Shown: positions 29,625 through 40,227, numbered from the stretch's first letter. The stretch is 64,000 bases of DNA from Acidobacteriota bacterium (GCA_016710075.1 JADJLO010000041.1:186001-250000); one strand, 5' to 3'. The notes: generated from the sequence alone by a model not told the origin. Program-made: numbers and translations.

Positions 29625-29740
29625 GAGAGCGCAAGCGTCCCGCCTGCGCTCCAATTCGTCTGGCAATCATTCCTCTATTTCAAGTTCAAGAAAACAGGCA
29701 ATAATTTTATTTTGCCAACAGCATCGGTTAATAAAACTTT
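29625..29740. repeat. Second copy of the REP/MITE-like element
   Basis: Palindrome GAGCGCAAGCG-TCC-CGCCTGCGCTC followed by a tail (aaaacaggcaataatttta, then ttttgccaacagcatc) that is recognisably the tail of the 4881-4980 copy (gaaacaggctataaattcaa, then ttcgccagcagcatc). It lies between convergent glutamate dehydrogenase and patatin genes. Confidence 0.75.
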
Positions 29741-29767
29741 CCAACCTGCATTTTTGGCATTTTTGCC

Positions 29768-32005
29768 TTAGAAGAACCGGCCGAGTGCGAAATAGACTCT
29801 TCCCCGCCCGCCTTCGCCATAAGTGCCAATCAGGGAGACAGGGCCGAGCTTGGTGTCCATGACGAGACCGGTTGATATGGCGGTGCGGTTCCTTTGACTG
29901 TCATATTGGGAGTTAAGGCCTCCCGATGTGTAGAGATAATCGATCCAGCCTCCGGCATAGATCTTCCCTCCCACGATGGCAGGCAGTTGGGTCAGCCGGT
30001 GCAGGTATCCAACGGTTCCCAGCCCAAAGTTATCGGCCCGTATTTCATCCCTGTTGAGCGCGCCGTAACGGAACGGGCCGCCAATCAGAAACTGCTGAAA
30101 AACCGCCTTGCTTTTATTGTAGGAAGCGCCGGCCGAGAGGGCGCCGAAGATGGATCCACGCTCCGTCAGGGGTTTGAATGACGAGCCACGCAGTTCCAGT
30201 TGGAGGAATCCCTCGCCGGTGTCAGGGGCGGAAAAATACCATCGCGCCTCAGATATAAACCTGACGCCTCGTTCAGGCACAGTGGGGCTGTTCTGCCCAT
30301 CGAAGGCAAACCGCAGGCGCGCCAGATTGATGTTGCCGTTAAACTCCGGCAGACCGGCAACTCCAATTCTGGTCTTTGAATTCACCCTCGTGTATTCATA
30401 TCCGGCTCGCAGTTCAGATCTCTCGCCGAGCAATCCAAGGTCAATACCCGCGCCGATCTTTTCGGCCTCGTTTTCCAGGATTCGGACCCCCTGAAGATAG
30501 AGCCCCTGTCGTTCACGCCTGTAAGTGGCGCGTGGCGCCACAAAAAGTCCGCTTCTCCCGAATGGCTTGAAATACTCGGTTGCAAACAAATTGCCGAATC
30601 CGAGTTTGATGTCGTTTCGCCATTCGGAACCGTACCATCCGACATCGTAAAACGTCACCCGTGCACCGATGGTGAAGTTGATTGCATTGACCTCCGAGCC
30701 GTCAATCTCGACACCCATATTGATGGTCGGCGGAGCATATGGCTTCGGTTTGACTCGAATCTCCAGCAGCCTTTTCCCCGGGAGACTGTCGCCGGAAATG
30801 AGATCGTAGCCAAGGCTTTCGTACCTGCCCTGGCCGGTTAGCCGTGTCAAAACAGATTCCAGTTTACCCGAGTCCAGCGGTTTGCCGACAAAATCATCGA
30901 ATTCCCGGCTCAGGATTTTCTGTGCCTCCGGATCGACGCCGGTGATGCGTATCTCCGAAAGGATATCCGCTTGCCTGCGAATTCGTGATCGTCGCTGCGC
31001 CAGATAATCTTCCCATTCGGATTCAGATAGAGAAAACTTATCGAGCACAGCTGCTTTTGCCTGGGCAGCCTGATATCCCTTGTCCGCCACCTGATCGATC
31101 GTGGAGAAATCCAGAACCGAGAGTTCACCGAGTTCAGGAGCGACGATGATATCCGCCAGGCGAAGATTTCTCCGGTCTCCGTCTATCGTCATGACCGTGA
31201 TGGACTGCTGCAGGATGCCCGGTAATGTGCCAATCGACGCCATATCGCCAAGTTTCGATCCGACATCGACGGCAATTACGACGTCGGGCTTCATCTCGCG
31301 AATGACGTCGGTCGGGATGTTGTTGAGCAGCCCCCCGTCAACCAGCACCATGCCGTCTCGCTGAACCGGCGGAAACACTCCCGGAATTGACATCGTCGCC
31401 CTCAGAGCACTGCCCAGCGACCCATCCTTCAAAACTATCGTCCTGGCTTTCAGGAAATCGGTCGCCACACACCGGTATGGAATCGGCAGATCATCGAAGC
31501 TTTTCATATCCGAATACGGCAATGTCAACCGGTCAAAAAGCAGCCCTATGTAATGAGCCGAACTCACTCCCAAAGGCAGGCTCAAACCCTGTCGATAGCC
31601 CATCTCAATGCCTACCTGGAAACTTCGCTTGTCCTCTTTTCGCCGAAATGCGATTTGATCGAAAGCCGGCCCGCTGCTGAACAACTCATCCCAGTTGAGA
31701 GATCTCAGGAACGGACGCATATCGGACATAGGCATGCCCATGGCGTAGATCCCTCCAACCAGGCCCCCCATGCTCGCTCCAGCCAGATAATCGACCGGAA
31801 TCCGATGCTGCTCCATCCATTCAAGCACCCCGACATGGGCCACACCTCGCGCCCCGCCACCGCTCAGGACCAACCCGATCTTCAGGCGCTTGGTCGATCC
31901 ACCACCTATCTCCCTGGCTCCTCCTCTCACACCAATGCACGTAATTAATAAGGCGCCCGCGAGCAGGTACTTTAAACTCAGCCCTCTGGTCCCCGGCTTA
32001 ATCAT
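29768..32005 (-). CDS. Patatin-like phospholipase fused to an Omp85/BamA-type outer-membrane barrel
   Basis: 745 residues from ATG 32005 (MIKPGTRGLSL, AAAGGTGA upstream); the frame is open 11 codons further. Signal peptide, then a patatin domain: oxyanion loop SGGGARGVAHVGVL, nucleophile serine in AGASMGGLVGG, catalytic aspartate in LVDGGLLNNIP. About residues 360-435 look like a POTRA domain (ILSEIRITGVDPEAQKILSR). The last about 310 residues form a 16-strand-type barrel ending in an aromatic C-terminus (YFALGRFF). This is the type Vd (PlpD-like) arrangement, in which the lipase is carried across the outer membrane. Single gene with a long upstream gap. Confidence 0.93.
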   Translation of the reverse strand: MIKPGTRGLSLKYLLAGALLITCIGVRGGAREIGGGSTKRLKIGLVLSGGGARGVAHVGVLEWMEQHRIPVDYLAGASMGGLVGGIYAMGMPMSDMRPFLRSLNWDELFSSGPAFDQIAFRRKEDKRSFQVGIEMGYRQGLSLPLGVSSAHYIGLLFDRLTLPYSDMKSFDDLPIPYRCVATDFLKARTIVLKDGSLGSALRATMSIPGVFPPVQRDGMVLVDGGLLNNIPTDVIREMKPDVVIAVDVGSKLGDMASIGTLPGILQQSITVMTIDGDRRNLRLADIIVAPELGELSVLDFSTIDQVADKGYQAAQAKAAVLDKFSLSESEWEDYLAQRRSRIRRQADILSEIRITGVDPEAQKILSREFDDFVGKPLDSGKLESVLTRLTGQGRYESLGYDLISGDSLPGKRLLEIRVKPKPYAPPTINMGVEIDGSEVNAINFTIGARVTFYDVGWYGSEWRNDIKLGFGNLFATEYFKPFGRSGLFVAPRATYRRERQGLYLQGVRILENEAEKIGAGIDLGLLGERSELRAGYEYTRVNSKTRIGVAGLPEFNGNINLARLRFAFDGQNSPTVPERGVRFISEARWYFSAPDTGEGFLQLELRGSSFKPLTERGSIFGALSAGASYNKSKAVFQQFLIGGPFRYGALNRDEIRADNFGLGTVGYLHRLTQLPAIVGGKIYAGGWIDYLYTSGGLNSQYDSQRNRTAISTGLVMDTKLGPVSLIGTYGEGGRGRVYFALGRFF

Positions 32006-32553
32006 CGAATTTTCACCTTTATTTTTGTCTGTTCTCATTGAGTCAAACTCAGACCATTCCGGAGATCAAAAATTGAGCCCCGGAGATAAATAACCTTTGC
32101 CGAACCGGATTTGCTCACAATAAGACCTCAGTCTCGGTATTTACAACAAATCAACGATAACCCCCTTCAAAAATTATGTGTTAAGTCATAGCGAAGATTG
32201 AATGATTACAATTGACACATTGGAGCCTATCGTATAAATTTTTAACTCGAAGTTACATCCGGTCACACTTTCTAATACGCAAGCCCTTTAAATTTCCGGT
32301 TTTTTTGTTTAGGCGGGTGCCGGTGGCCAGAGCAGCCGGATTGGTTTTCCAGATTGGTTTTCCAAATTGATATTGACGAGGGGCAAAGATTTGATAAAGT
32401 TTGCCGGCAACGAATTCTAGTTTAAATTACTTGTGAGATTTCGAAATAGATAATCACCCAGGTAGTCATTTTGCCAGGTAGTCATTTTGTATACAGAGTC
32501 TGGTACGGAATTTTGATAAAAAAGTAATGTCACTAACTTCCAGGAGGAGATAT
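32006..32553. other. 548-bp intergenic region with a tandem 16-bp repeat
   Basis: Divergent spacer between the patatin gene and the OmpA-like gene. It holds CCAGGTAGTCATTTTG twice in tandem (32458-32489), directly followed by TATACA, and a shorter duplication ATTGGTTTTCCA(G/A) at about 32339-32367. Possible regulator sites for the OmpA-like gene; I see no gene in it. Confidence 0.6.
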
Positions 32554-34871
32554 ATGAGTTTTGCGAGAAGACTGCTAGGTCTGATGCTGGCACTCCTAAT
32601 AATCGGGGGCACCATCCAAGCACAGACGCTTCGCTCAACGGATGATCCTCGCAATCAAGCCCCTACGGTCAACGGCGGAACTGGACTATTTACAGTTTAC
32701 GATGCGCAGACCTTGAGGAAAGGCGAGTTTAATTTCGGGTTCTTCGCCAATCACTATCACCGCGATCCGGGTGACATCCGATGGCAGGATTACCCAATTA
32801 ATTTCCAGGTAGGTTTCAACGATCATCTGGAGTTCTTTGTTAATTACACTGCACAGCAGGTGGTGACAGTGGGCACGCCACAGCTTCTAAGCGGCTTCTA
32901 CCTCCCGGATGTAAGAACCAAGACGCTTCCAGCCGGTCGACTGGTGATAGTCCCCGGACAGAATGCGGCTTCGGTGCTGGTTGGAGATCCCTGCGGAAAC
33001 GGTGGATTCCCGGGTCCCTGCGTGCCAGTCGGATCGCGCAATATGGCGCCGTTCACTGCCCGTCCGAGCGGTAACGATACGGCAGTATACGTCGGCCTTG
33101 GCGCACCGGTTGGAGGCATCCTGCCCGCGCTGCTGCCGAACGTCAATCCGAACTACTATCCGAGCGCCCCATTCCTTTCGCGTTTCGCGGACAGGCATTC
33201 TGGAGGCGATTTCTGGGTTGGCGCCAAGCTTCGTTTTACGGTCCCAAGAATCCTTTCGGATTTGCTCTTATCCCATTGGTCAAGATTCCATTGACCCGGG
33301 ATCTGAACACCGGCCTGCAGCGTGGACGCGGAACAGGCGCCTATGATTACGGCATGATCGCCGCATTCGATGGCCGCCTTCACAAATACATCAATCTCAG
33401 CACCAACATCGGATTCATCAAGAAGGGTGACCCGCGAGCTGAGGATATGAATCTCGGTCCGTTGTGCGCCGGTTGTGGAGTGATCCAGGGCTTTGGCCGC
33501 AGCGATCGTGCGCTTGATATACCGAACGAACTGCGCGCCGGGATCGGCTTCGATTTCCCTGTGAGCCAGTACCTGCAGTTCATTGCCGAGGTGAGTTCGA
33601 CTCATTTCGTTGGTTCACGGACCCCGACGCTGCTTAACAACAGCCCGGTAAGCTTCATTGGCGGCGCCAGGATCTTCCCGACTCGCTGGTTGTCGATCAG
33701 TGCAGCGTATCAGCGTCACCTCAACTGGTACTCTGATCTGGACAAGGTTCATGGGCCGACAGGCTTTATCGCAGGCCTTTCGATCGGTCACGTCAACGAT
33801 CGCCTGGAGCCGGTTCTTCCGAACCAGCCTCCGACAGTCGATCTTGCGCTTGGTTCGGTCATCAAGGGGTCGAGTGACCTGCTTCGAGACACCGCCACGA
33901 CGGTCTGCGCAGGCGACCAGGTCGATCTTCGCGCCACGGCATCGGATCCGGATGGAGACACATTGCTCTATTCGTGGACGAGCACGGGCGGAAGGATCGT
34001 CGGCGACGGCACCAACACCAAGTTTGACACCACGGGTCTCGCACCCGGCGACTACACGGTCACAGTTCAGGTGGATGACGGCTGCGGTTGCATCGCATTC
34101 GATTCGAAGACAATTCGCGTCACCAACTGTCCGCCGCTCACAGTCTGCTTTGGCCCGAATCTCGATGTCAGAGCCGACAAGAGTGCAGTGGATGCCGGTG
34201 AGAAGGTCAGCTTCTCGACCAGCGGCGTCACAGGCGGCCGCAACTACGGCACCGCCAGATACGAGTGGTCAGCATCTGCCGGCATGATCAGCGGCAGCGG
34301 CATGAGCGCAACGCTCGACACGTCGAACGTTACGCCCGGAACCACGATCGAAGTGACGGTCAAGGCTATGTCTGAGGTCGGCAGTTGCTCGGCCAGCGGT
34401 TCAAACCGCATCAGACTCAACGTGCCACCGCCGCCTCCGGCGAAACCAATGGCTCGCGAGCTCGGTCAGTGCACCACCTTCAAGAAGAACAACGCCCGCG
34501 TTGACAATGCTTGCAAGGATGTGCTGAAGAACTCGATCGTCCCGGCACTTCAGGCGGATCCTGGAGCCAAGCTGGTGGTCGACGGCTACCGCGCGGACAA
34601 GGAGAAACCGGCAGACCTCGATATGCAGAGAGCCAGGAACGTTCGCGATCGTCTCGCAGACGGCAACCTTGGACCTGCAATCGACGCCAACCGCATCTCT
34701 GTTCGTCCGTCGGGTGTTTCAGCCGACGGCAGCCAGGTCAAGATGTGGATCGTCCCGACAGGAGCTGATGATCCTGCCGGAGCGGCCTCGGTTGATGCCG
34801 GCCCGGTCAACGCCGAGAAGAAGGCTCCTGCTCGCCGCCGTGCAAGCAAGGCCAAGCCGAAAGCTCAATAA
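32554..34871 (+). CDS. OmpA-family outer-membrane protein with Ig/PKD-like domains, frameshifted
   Basis: ATG 32554 follows AGGAGG. Signal peptide (MSFARRLLGLMLALLIIGGT...AQ), an N-terminal barrel-like region (KGEFNFGFFANHYHRDPGDI...), a PKD-like domain (VCAGDQVDLRATASDPDGDT), a second Ig-like domain (VRADKSAVDAGEKVSFSTSG), and a C-terminal OmpA-like segment (AKLVVDGYRADKE...LDMQRARNVRDRLADG) ending in a Lys/Ala-rich tail. The frame changes at the T-run 33234-33237: adding one T converts KLRF into KLRFYGPKNPFGFALIPLVK. The OmpA segment is expected to bind peptidoglycan and tie the outer membrane to the wall. It is closed by a strong terminator. Confidence 0.88.
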
Positions 34872-34900
34872 CAACAACTCGCCTCATGGCGACAAAACAG

Positions 34901-34935
34901 GAGGCAGGTGTTCGAAAGACCACCTGCCTCTTTTT
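34901..34935 (+). terminator. Rho-independent terminator after the OmpA-like gene
   Basis: Perfect 10-bp stem GAGGCAGGTG / CACCTGCCTC around a 10-base loop, followed by TTTTT. Confidence 0.93.
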
Positions 34936-34977
34936 ACGTCCAGATGCCAAATGAATGATGTTGCCTGCCAAAGATCT

Positions 34978-36285
34978 ATGATTGAGTCAACAAAAGTACC
35001 TGAAGCCGGATCCAGATTTCCGGGCATTGCCTCCATCGTGGTATTCCTGATCATCCTCGCAATTGGAGCATGGTTTCGCTTTCACGACATCGGCATCAAA
35101 CCACTGCACCACGACGAGGGTGTCAATTCTTACTTCCTGCTCAATCTGGCCAGATTCGGGGAATACAAATACGACCCGACCAATTACCACGGGCCGATGC
35201 TTTACTATTTCGCACTCATCTCCATGAAACTGATGGGAGAGACCGAACTGGCGCTGCGTTTCTGGCCCGCGCTTTTTGGGATGCTGACTATTTTGCTGCT
35301 GGTTGAGGAATCCGCAGTGTCCGCCGATGCGATGCGCTTCCACAGGCCGACACTCGATCATCTGCTCTCAGCGTCCATCCTGATAGTCTTTATTTATATC
35401 TTTCTCTACTCTTCAACCTTTAAGAACTGGCAGGGAGTTATCGACTTTTTCAGATCCATCTGGCACTGGGCCAGCCAGCGTGGAAACCGGGATCACGTTC
35501 ATCCTTTTTATTATTACCTTGGCATGCTGATCAAGCTTGAGCTGCCGCTCCTTCTCGGGACGGCTCTGGGTGGATTGATCATCCTCATCAGAGGCACCAG
35601 ATTCTGGTTATTTACTGCCGCATGGACCTTCGGGACATTGATGGCTTATTCGCTGATTCCGTACAAGACGCCGTGGCTGATGATCAACTTTCTGATCCCG
35701 ATGGCGCTGCTTTGCGGATATGCTGCCGAGCAGATATTCAGATCCTTGCAGCGTGCTGCGATGAAAGGGATCTGGGCCTTCATCCTGCTCGGCTGGATCA
35801 TTTTCAGCGGCGTCATCTCTCACCGGCTCAACTTCAGGGAATATGACGACAATCGAAACCCCGGCGGTTATTTCACGGAATTCGGTGAGAAGTATAAATT
35901 CAAACCTTACGTCGATCAGCAGTACGGTTATGTCTATGCTCAGACCGACAGGGATCTGCTGGAGTTGGTCAAGGCACTGAAATCCGAGACGGAAAAACTC
36001 CCGACAGGCGACGAAACCGGCATCTACATCGCTTCTCCCGATTACTGGCCGCTGCCCTGGTATCTGCGCAGCTATGGAAAAGTGGCATTTTCGGGATCGC
36101 TCAATGTGATCCCGGGTCAGTCGATATCCATTCAACAGCCGCTCATGATCGCCAACCTCAATCAACAGCCGTTGATTGACGGGACACCCGGATGGAACCT
36201 CATTCAAAGGTCATTCACATTGAGACCGGGAGTCGAACTGATTCTGTTCAAGCGCGAAGATCAATCGATAAACATCAAGGAATAA
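34978..36285 (+). CDS. Agl23/GT39-like polytopic membrane protein (TIGR03663-type), probably shortened
   Basis: 435 residues from ATG 34978; ATG 34951 is possible and neither has a clear ribosome-binding site. First helix SIVVFLIILAIGAWFRF, then the GT39-like acidic motif HHDEGVNSYFLLNLARFGEY, YHGPMLYYF, and ELALRFWPALFGMLTILLL. At that point family members continue with several more helices ('...SP...YYSR...'), but here a short polar stretch (VEESAVSADAMRFHRPTLDH) leads straight into SASILIVFIYIFLYSS and the later helices (PYKTPWLMINFLIPMALLCG). An in-frame internal loss of roughly 100 residues is likely. Function in the family: surface glycan or flippase-associated step. A rhodanese follows after three bases. 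Confidence 0.75.
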   Translation: MIESTKVPEAGSRFPGIASIVVFLIILAIGAWFRFHDIGIKPLHHDEGVNSYFLLNLARFGEYKYDPTNYHGPMLYYFALISMKLMGETELALRFWPALFGMLTILLLVEESAVSADAMRFHRPTLDHLLSASILIVFIYIFLYSSTFKNWQGVIDFFRSIWHWASQRGNRDHVHPFYYYLGMLIKLELPLLLGTALGGLIILIRGTRFWLFTAAWTFGTLMAYSLIPYKTPWLMINFLIPMALLCGYAAEQIFRSLQRAAMKGIWAFILLGWIIFSGVISHRLNFREYDDNRNPGGYFTEFGEKYKFKPYVDQQYGYVYAQTDRDLLELVKALKSETEKLPTGDETGIYIASPDYWPLPWYLRSYGKVAFSGSLNVIPGQSISIQQPLMIANLNQQPLIDGTPGWNLIQRSFTLRPGVELILFKREDQSINIKE

Positions 36286-36288
36286 ACA

Positions 36289-36654
36289 ATGAAACACTCT
36301 GAAGCCTTTGAAAAGCTCTGCCAGGATGCCAGATCACGCATCCGTGAAATATCCGTAGAAGATGTGAAGCGGAAACTCGATGCCGGTGAGAATTTTCATT
36401 TCATCGATATTCGCGAGGATCACGAATGGGATGCCGGGCACGCGGCGGGAGCGACCCACCTTGGCCGCGGAATCCTCGAACGCGATATCAATAATACCGC
36501 CTCAGATACGAATGAAGAGATCGTGCTCTATTGCGGAGGCGGCTACCGCTCGGCTCTTTCAGCCGACAACCTGCAGAAAATGGGATACAGCAATGTGCTC
36601 TCGATGGCCGGCGGTATCCGCGCCTGGCGCGAGGCGGGCTATCCCTGCGATTGA
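36289..36654 (+). CDS. Rhodanese-like domain protein
   Basis: 121 residues, one rhodanese domain without signal peptide. The active-site cysteine lies in IVLYCGGGYRSALSA; the CH2A-like region FHFIDIREDHEWDAGHAAGA is typical. It transfers or carries persulfide sulfur in the cytoplasm. Three bases separate it from the preceding membrane-protein gene, so they are co-transcribed, but no functional link is apparent. Its last 16 bases overlap the 3' end of the convergent sensor-kinase gene. Confidence 0.93.
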   Translation: MKHSEAFEKLCQDARSRIREISVEDVKRKLDAGENFHFIDIREDHEWDAGHAAGATHLGRGILERDINNTASDTNEEIVLYCGGGYRSALSADNLQKMGYSNVLSMAGGIRAWREAGYPCD

Positions 36655-38468
36655 GGCAGGGCAAGTGTAAAAATCGAGCCTCGCCCCGATTCAGACTGAA
36701 CGCTGATCTGACCCCCTTGAGCTTCGATCAGGCGCTTGCAGATGGCCAAACCCAGGCCTGTGCCGCCGGAAGGAGCCTCTGGAATCCTGGTAAACCGGGC
36801 GAAAATATTCGGCAGGTATTCAGCCGGTATGCCTCGGCCGGTGTCAGAGACTGAGATCAATAAGTACTGATCACGCGTCGCGGCCCTCACAGATATTTCA
36901 CCCCCACGCGGAGTGCAGCGGATTGCATTGGATATCAGCTCACTGATGACTTTCTCGACTTGACGAGAATCCATTTGAAGATTGTTGGGTGATTGGTCGA
37001 TCTCCATTCTGAAAGTGAGATCCCTGGCCTCCACCTGCGGCCGCAGCTTTTCATCGATTCTCCTGAAAAATTGATCCGCATTGACAGACTCGATCACGGG
37101 CAGTTCTTCACCGGACTCAATCCGCGAAAGCTGGACAAGATCGACGATGATCTTCTCCAGTTTTTCAGAGTCATCGCGGCATGCGAAGATAACATCGCGC
37201 TGATTGTCATTAAGCTCTCCGGCAGTTTCACCAAGCATGACGTGAATTCCCATCTGCAGGTCGTTGAGAGGCTTGCGAAGCTGAAATGCAGATGTGTTGA
37301 TGAAGTTTGATTTCAGTTTGTCGACTTCTTTCAGATGTGTGACATCTTCGAGCAGAACCACAGCTCCCAGCAGGACTCCTTCCTCATCCCGCATCGGATT
37401 TGTCCTCAGACGAAATGCGTGCTCAACATCATTCACAACAATTGAAACCGTTGAGCCGAAGGTCTCAGCGGAGACGGTTTGCTGTTTATTGAGAGCCTCC
37501 ATTACTGCCACCGGGATTCTGTTGTTGCCGACTAGATCCTCCAATTTTCCGCCGGTTGCCGGTGTATGAGTCGGTAGATTGAAGACTCTGGCGGCCGCCC
37601 GGTTAAGCTTCGACACCCGCCCATCGGCATCAGTGACCAGAACGGGCTCGGCAAGTGAATCGATCGCAGCTTCAGTAGTCTGTTGAGCGATGAGAAGCCG
37701 GCCGATATCCGATTGCCGCACCTGCTGTACGCGTTCCGCCATACGGTTGAATTCCGCGGCGAGGATTCCAAGTTCATCACGTGAAGGAATTGTCGCCCGT
37801 GCGTTCAGATTGCCGCCAGCTATCTTAGACGCCGTCTCCGTCAGCTCCCGCACGGGGCGAACGATCAGGCCTGCCAGCAGAAAAGCCAGAATGATTCCGG
37901 CCAGCACCAGCCCCCCGGCCAGTGCGATGGTCAATTGAAACCAGCGCCTGGCAGCAGCCTGAGCGCTATCGGATTTGGAAAGCATTGCCTCCTGGTTGAT
38001 TTTTAACAGTTGGTCACAATCCGCGCGCAACTGATTGAAGACAGGCTCAAGAGTCGAAAAATACTGGCCGGAGTCATCAATCGTAGGCCGATTCGCCAGG
38101 AAAGCATCGACCTTGCTGTAATATTCCGCGCGCCTCCGGCGGAGAGTCTCTATGACAACAGCCTCGCCCGGCTCGGTGATGTTCCGGGCAGCTTTTTCGT
38201 ACGCAGCATCAAACTGCTGCCGGTGTTGAGGCAATCGTTTCAAGGCGCGCTCGCGCTGGTTGATAAAGATAAACAAAGCATCCGAATCCTGTCGTTCGAG
38301 GCTTTCCTTCATCTCCTGGGCGGCGATCAAGGATTCGTAGTTATTTGCGATGATCAGCCGAGAGTTTTCTCCCATGGCGCTCAACCTCATGGCGCTCCAG
38401 ATGCCCAGCCCCAGCAGCGCCGCTATGAAGAGACTGAAACTGAGCAACAATTTGATGCGGAGGGTCAT
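36639..38468 (-). CDS. HAMP/PAS sensor kinase-like protein lacking the phospho-acceptor histidine
   Basis: 609 residues: TM (7-27), extracytoplasmic helical sensor (28-175), TM (about 178-203), HAMP (RPVRELTETASKIAGGNLNA), PAS (about 265-375), then dimerisation and ATPase domains. The H-box, normally 'SHELRTPL', reads TSAFQLRKPL, with phenylalanine at position 395 in place of the histidine. The N, G1, F and G2 boxes (ELISNAIRC, DTGRGIP, FARF, GGTGLGLAI) are intact. It therefore probably binds ATP but cannot autophosphorylate in the usual way. It starts in an ATGA overlap with the KdpD N-terminal gene (38465-38468), so the two are made together. I infer a modulator of Kdp signalling. Confidence 0.9.
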   Translation of the reverse strand: MTLRIKLLLSFSLFIAALLGLGIWSAMRLSAMGENSRLIIANNYESLIAAQEMKESLERQDSDALFIFINQRERALKRLPQHRQQFDAAYEKAARNITEPGEAVVIETLRRRRAEYYSKVDAFLANRPTIDDSGQYFSTLEPVFNQLRADCDQLLKINQEAMLSKSDSAQAAARRWFQLTIALAGGLVLAGIILAFLLAGLIVRPVRELTETASKIAGGNLNARATIPSRDELGILAAEFNRMAERVQQVRQSDIGRLLIAQQTTEAAIDSLAEPVLVTDADGRVSKLNRAAARVFNLPTHTPATGGKLEDLVGNNRIPVAVMEALNKQQTVSAETFGSTVSIVVNDVEHAFRLRTNPMRDEEGVLLGAVVLLEDVTHLKEVDKLKSNFINTSAFQLRKPLNDLQMGIHVMLGETAGELNDNQRDVIFACRDDSEKLEKIIVDLVQLSRIESGEELPVIESVNADQFFRRIDEKLRPQVEARDLTFRMEIDQSPNNLQMDSRQVEKVISELISNAIRCTPRGGEISVRAATRDQYLLISVSDTGRGIPAEYLPNIFARFTRIPEAPSGGTGLGLAICKRLIEAQGGQISVQSESGRGSIFTLALPQSQG

Positions 38469-39626
38469 TCTTTGTCCTCCCTGCCCCTCGGATGAAATGG
38501 CACTACCTGGACCGTCGCGTCCTTAACCTCTTCCAGAAATCGATTGATCACGGAGCCATGCAATAAAATGTCCCATCGAGACCGCGTTGACTGTCCGAAG
38601 ATAACGTGAGTCACGCCTTCGCGACGGGCATACTCAATCAAGGCATCGGCAACCCGATTGCCTTTCAGCCTGACTACCCTGGCACCCAGTTCTTCTGCCA
38701 GGCGGATATTGGCCTGCAATGGAACAAAATCCTGAGGCCTCATCCTTCCGGCTTCCTCGCGTGGCGTTTCAACATAGACAGCCTCCCAGTCCGAAGCCAG
38801 CCGCCCTGCTATACGGGACCCGATGCGTAGCAGACGCTCCGAATCCGGATTCGATGAGATGCAGACCATTACTTTTTCCGGGATGACAGGTTGTTCGAGC
38901 CCCTCACGTTCGCGGTAATCCTGCGCCCTGGTGGCCTGATCGGTCGCGAGTTGGCGCAGCGCCAGCTCGCGCAGCGCCGATAGATTGCCCTTCCTGAAAA
39001 AGTTATTGAGGGATTGTTCGATCTTTTCGACGCCGTAAATCTTGCCCTGTCTCAATCTGGTCCTGAGAGTATCCACCGACACATCGACATTGACGACCTC
39101 ATCGGCGCGGCGCAGAAAGTGATCCGGCACCGTCTCACGCACTTTAACGCCCGTCGTCCGGGCTACGGCGTCATTGAGCGATTCGAGATGCTGTATGTTG
39201 ACGGCGGTGATGACTGATATCCCGGCATCCAGTAATTCCAGGACATCTTCGTAGCGTTTGTGATTTTTGGAGCCGGGGATATTTGTATGAGCCAGTTCAT
39301 CTACGACGGCGACACCCGGCCGGCGGGCAATGACGGCCTCAAGATCCATCTCTTCAAGGACCACATTGCGATACGGGATCTTTTTCATAGGAACGCGTTC
39401 AAGATCCCCGATCATCTCGGCGGTTTCGGCGCGCCCGTGTGTCTCGACAACGGCGATGACGATATCCACTCCCTGTTTATGCAGTTGGTGAGCGTCTTCG
39501 AGCATCTGGAAGGTTTTTCCGACACCCGGGGCGGCGCCGATATAGACGCGTAATCTAGCCCGCTCGCTCTCTTTGAGTTTGGCGAGAAGTGATTCCGGTG
39601 ATGGTCTACCGTGATCGTTGGACATG
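38465..39626 (-). CDS. kdpD: KdpD N-terminal half (KdpD sensor domain plus universal-stress domain), no kinase domain
   Basis: 386 residues from ATG 39626 (MSNDHGRPSPESLLAKLKES); the frame is open to 39730 but that overlaps kdpC. The N-terminal KdpD domain has the P-loop GAAPGVGKTFQML, PGVAVVDELAHTNIPGSKN and DVLELLDAGISVITAVNIQH; a Usp-like domain follows (VMVCISSNPDSERLLRIGSR ... VIFGQSTRSRWDILLHGSVI). The protein stops where full KdpD would enter its four membrane helices. It is downstream of kdpC by 24 bases and overlaps the HAMP/PAS kinase gene. The missing membrane and kinase half is encoded at 47475-48662. Confidence 0.93.
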
Positions 39627-39650
39627 CGATGACCGCCTGGATAATTTAAT

Positions 39651-40227
39651 TTACTTTGCCCTGGGTCTGCTTTCATCGAGCGCAAGGTTGAGCAGCAGGA
39701 CATTGACTCCGGGCTCCCCAAGAAATCCAAAAGTCCGGCCCTCAGTATGCTTTTGAATCAGAGCGCGTAGATCAGACTCGCTCATGCCGCGTTCGCGCGC
39801 AATGCGAGGAACCTGAAACTCCGCTGCCGCCCTGGGAAATATGCGGATCAAGCCCTGAGGCCGAGGTCGTGACCAGATCTACCGGAACCGGTTTGCCGGG
39901 GTTCTCCGCCTGCCGTTTCTCAACATCGGCTTTGACGCGATCAATCAGTTTCTGACTGGTCGGGCCAAGATTCGACCCTGAAGAGGCTCCTGCGTCATAA
40001 CCGGCAGCTCCAGCCGCTGAAGGGCGCGAATAAAAATACCCTGGCGAGGTGAAGGGCTGTCCGATTATCCTCGAGCCGGCGAGTTGGCCATTCCGCATGA
40101 TGAGTTGCCCGTTCGCCTTGTCCCGGAAGAGAACTTGTGCAAGCCCGGTGACCACCAGTGGGTAGACAATTCCCAGCAGAACTGTGGTTACGAGTGTCAT
40201 TAGAACTGCTGTTTTCAGATGTTTCAT
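39651..40227 (-). CDS. kdpC: Potassium-transporting ATPase subunit KdpC, frameshifted
   Basis: Single-span accessory subunit that stabilises the KdpFABC complex. N-terminal helix (KTAVLMTLVTTVLLGIVYPL), then AQVLFRDKANGQLI, GSRIIGQPFTSPGYFYSRPS, and LVTTSASGLDPHIS, where the frame is lost. The neighbouring frame continues AAAEFQVPRIARERGMSESD, ALIQKHTEGRTFGFLGEPGV and NVLLLNLALD to the stop at 39651. One extra base in the run at 39830-39836 explains it. kdpB ends 26 bases before the ATG. Confidence 0.93.

Noticed and set aside
32458..32489. Two direct 16-bp repeats considered as a CRISPR remnant
   Set aside because: Only two copies, no spacer between them, and no cas genes.
39651..39851. Separate small gene after kdpC
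   Set aside because: It is the KdpC C-terminus (GRTFGFLGEPGVNVLLLNLA) displaced by an indel.
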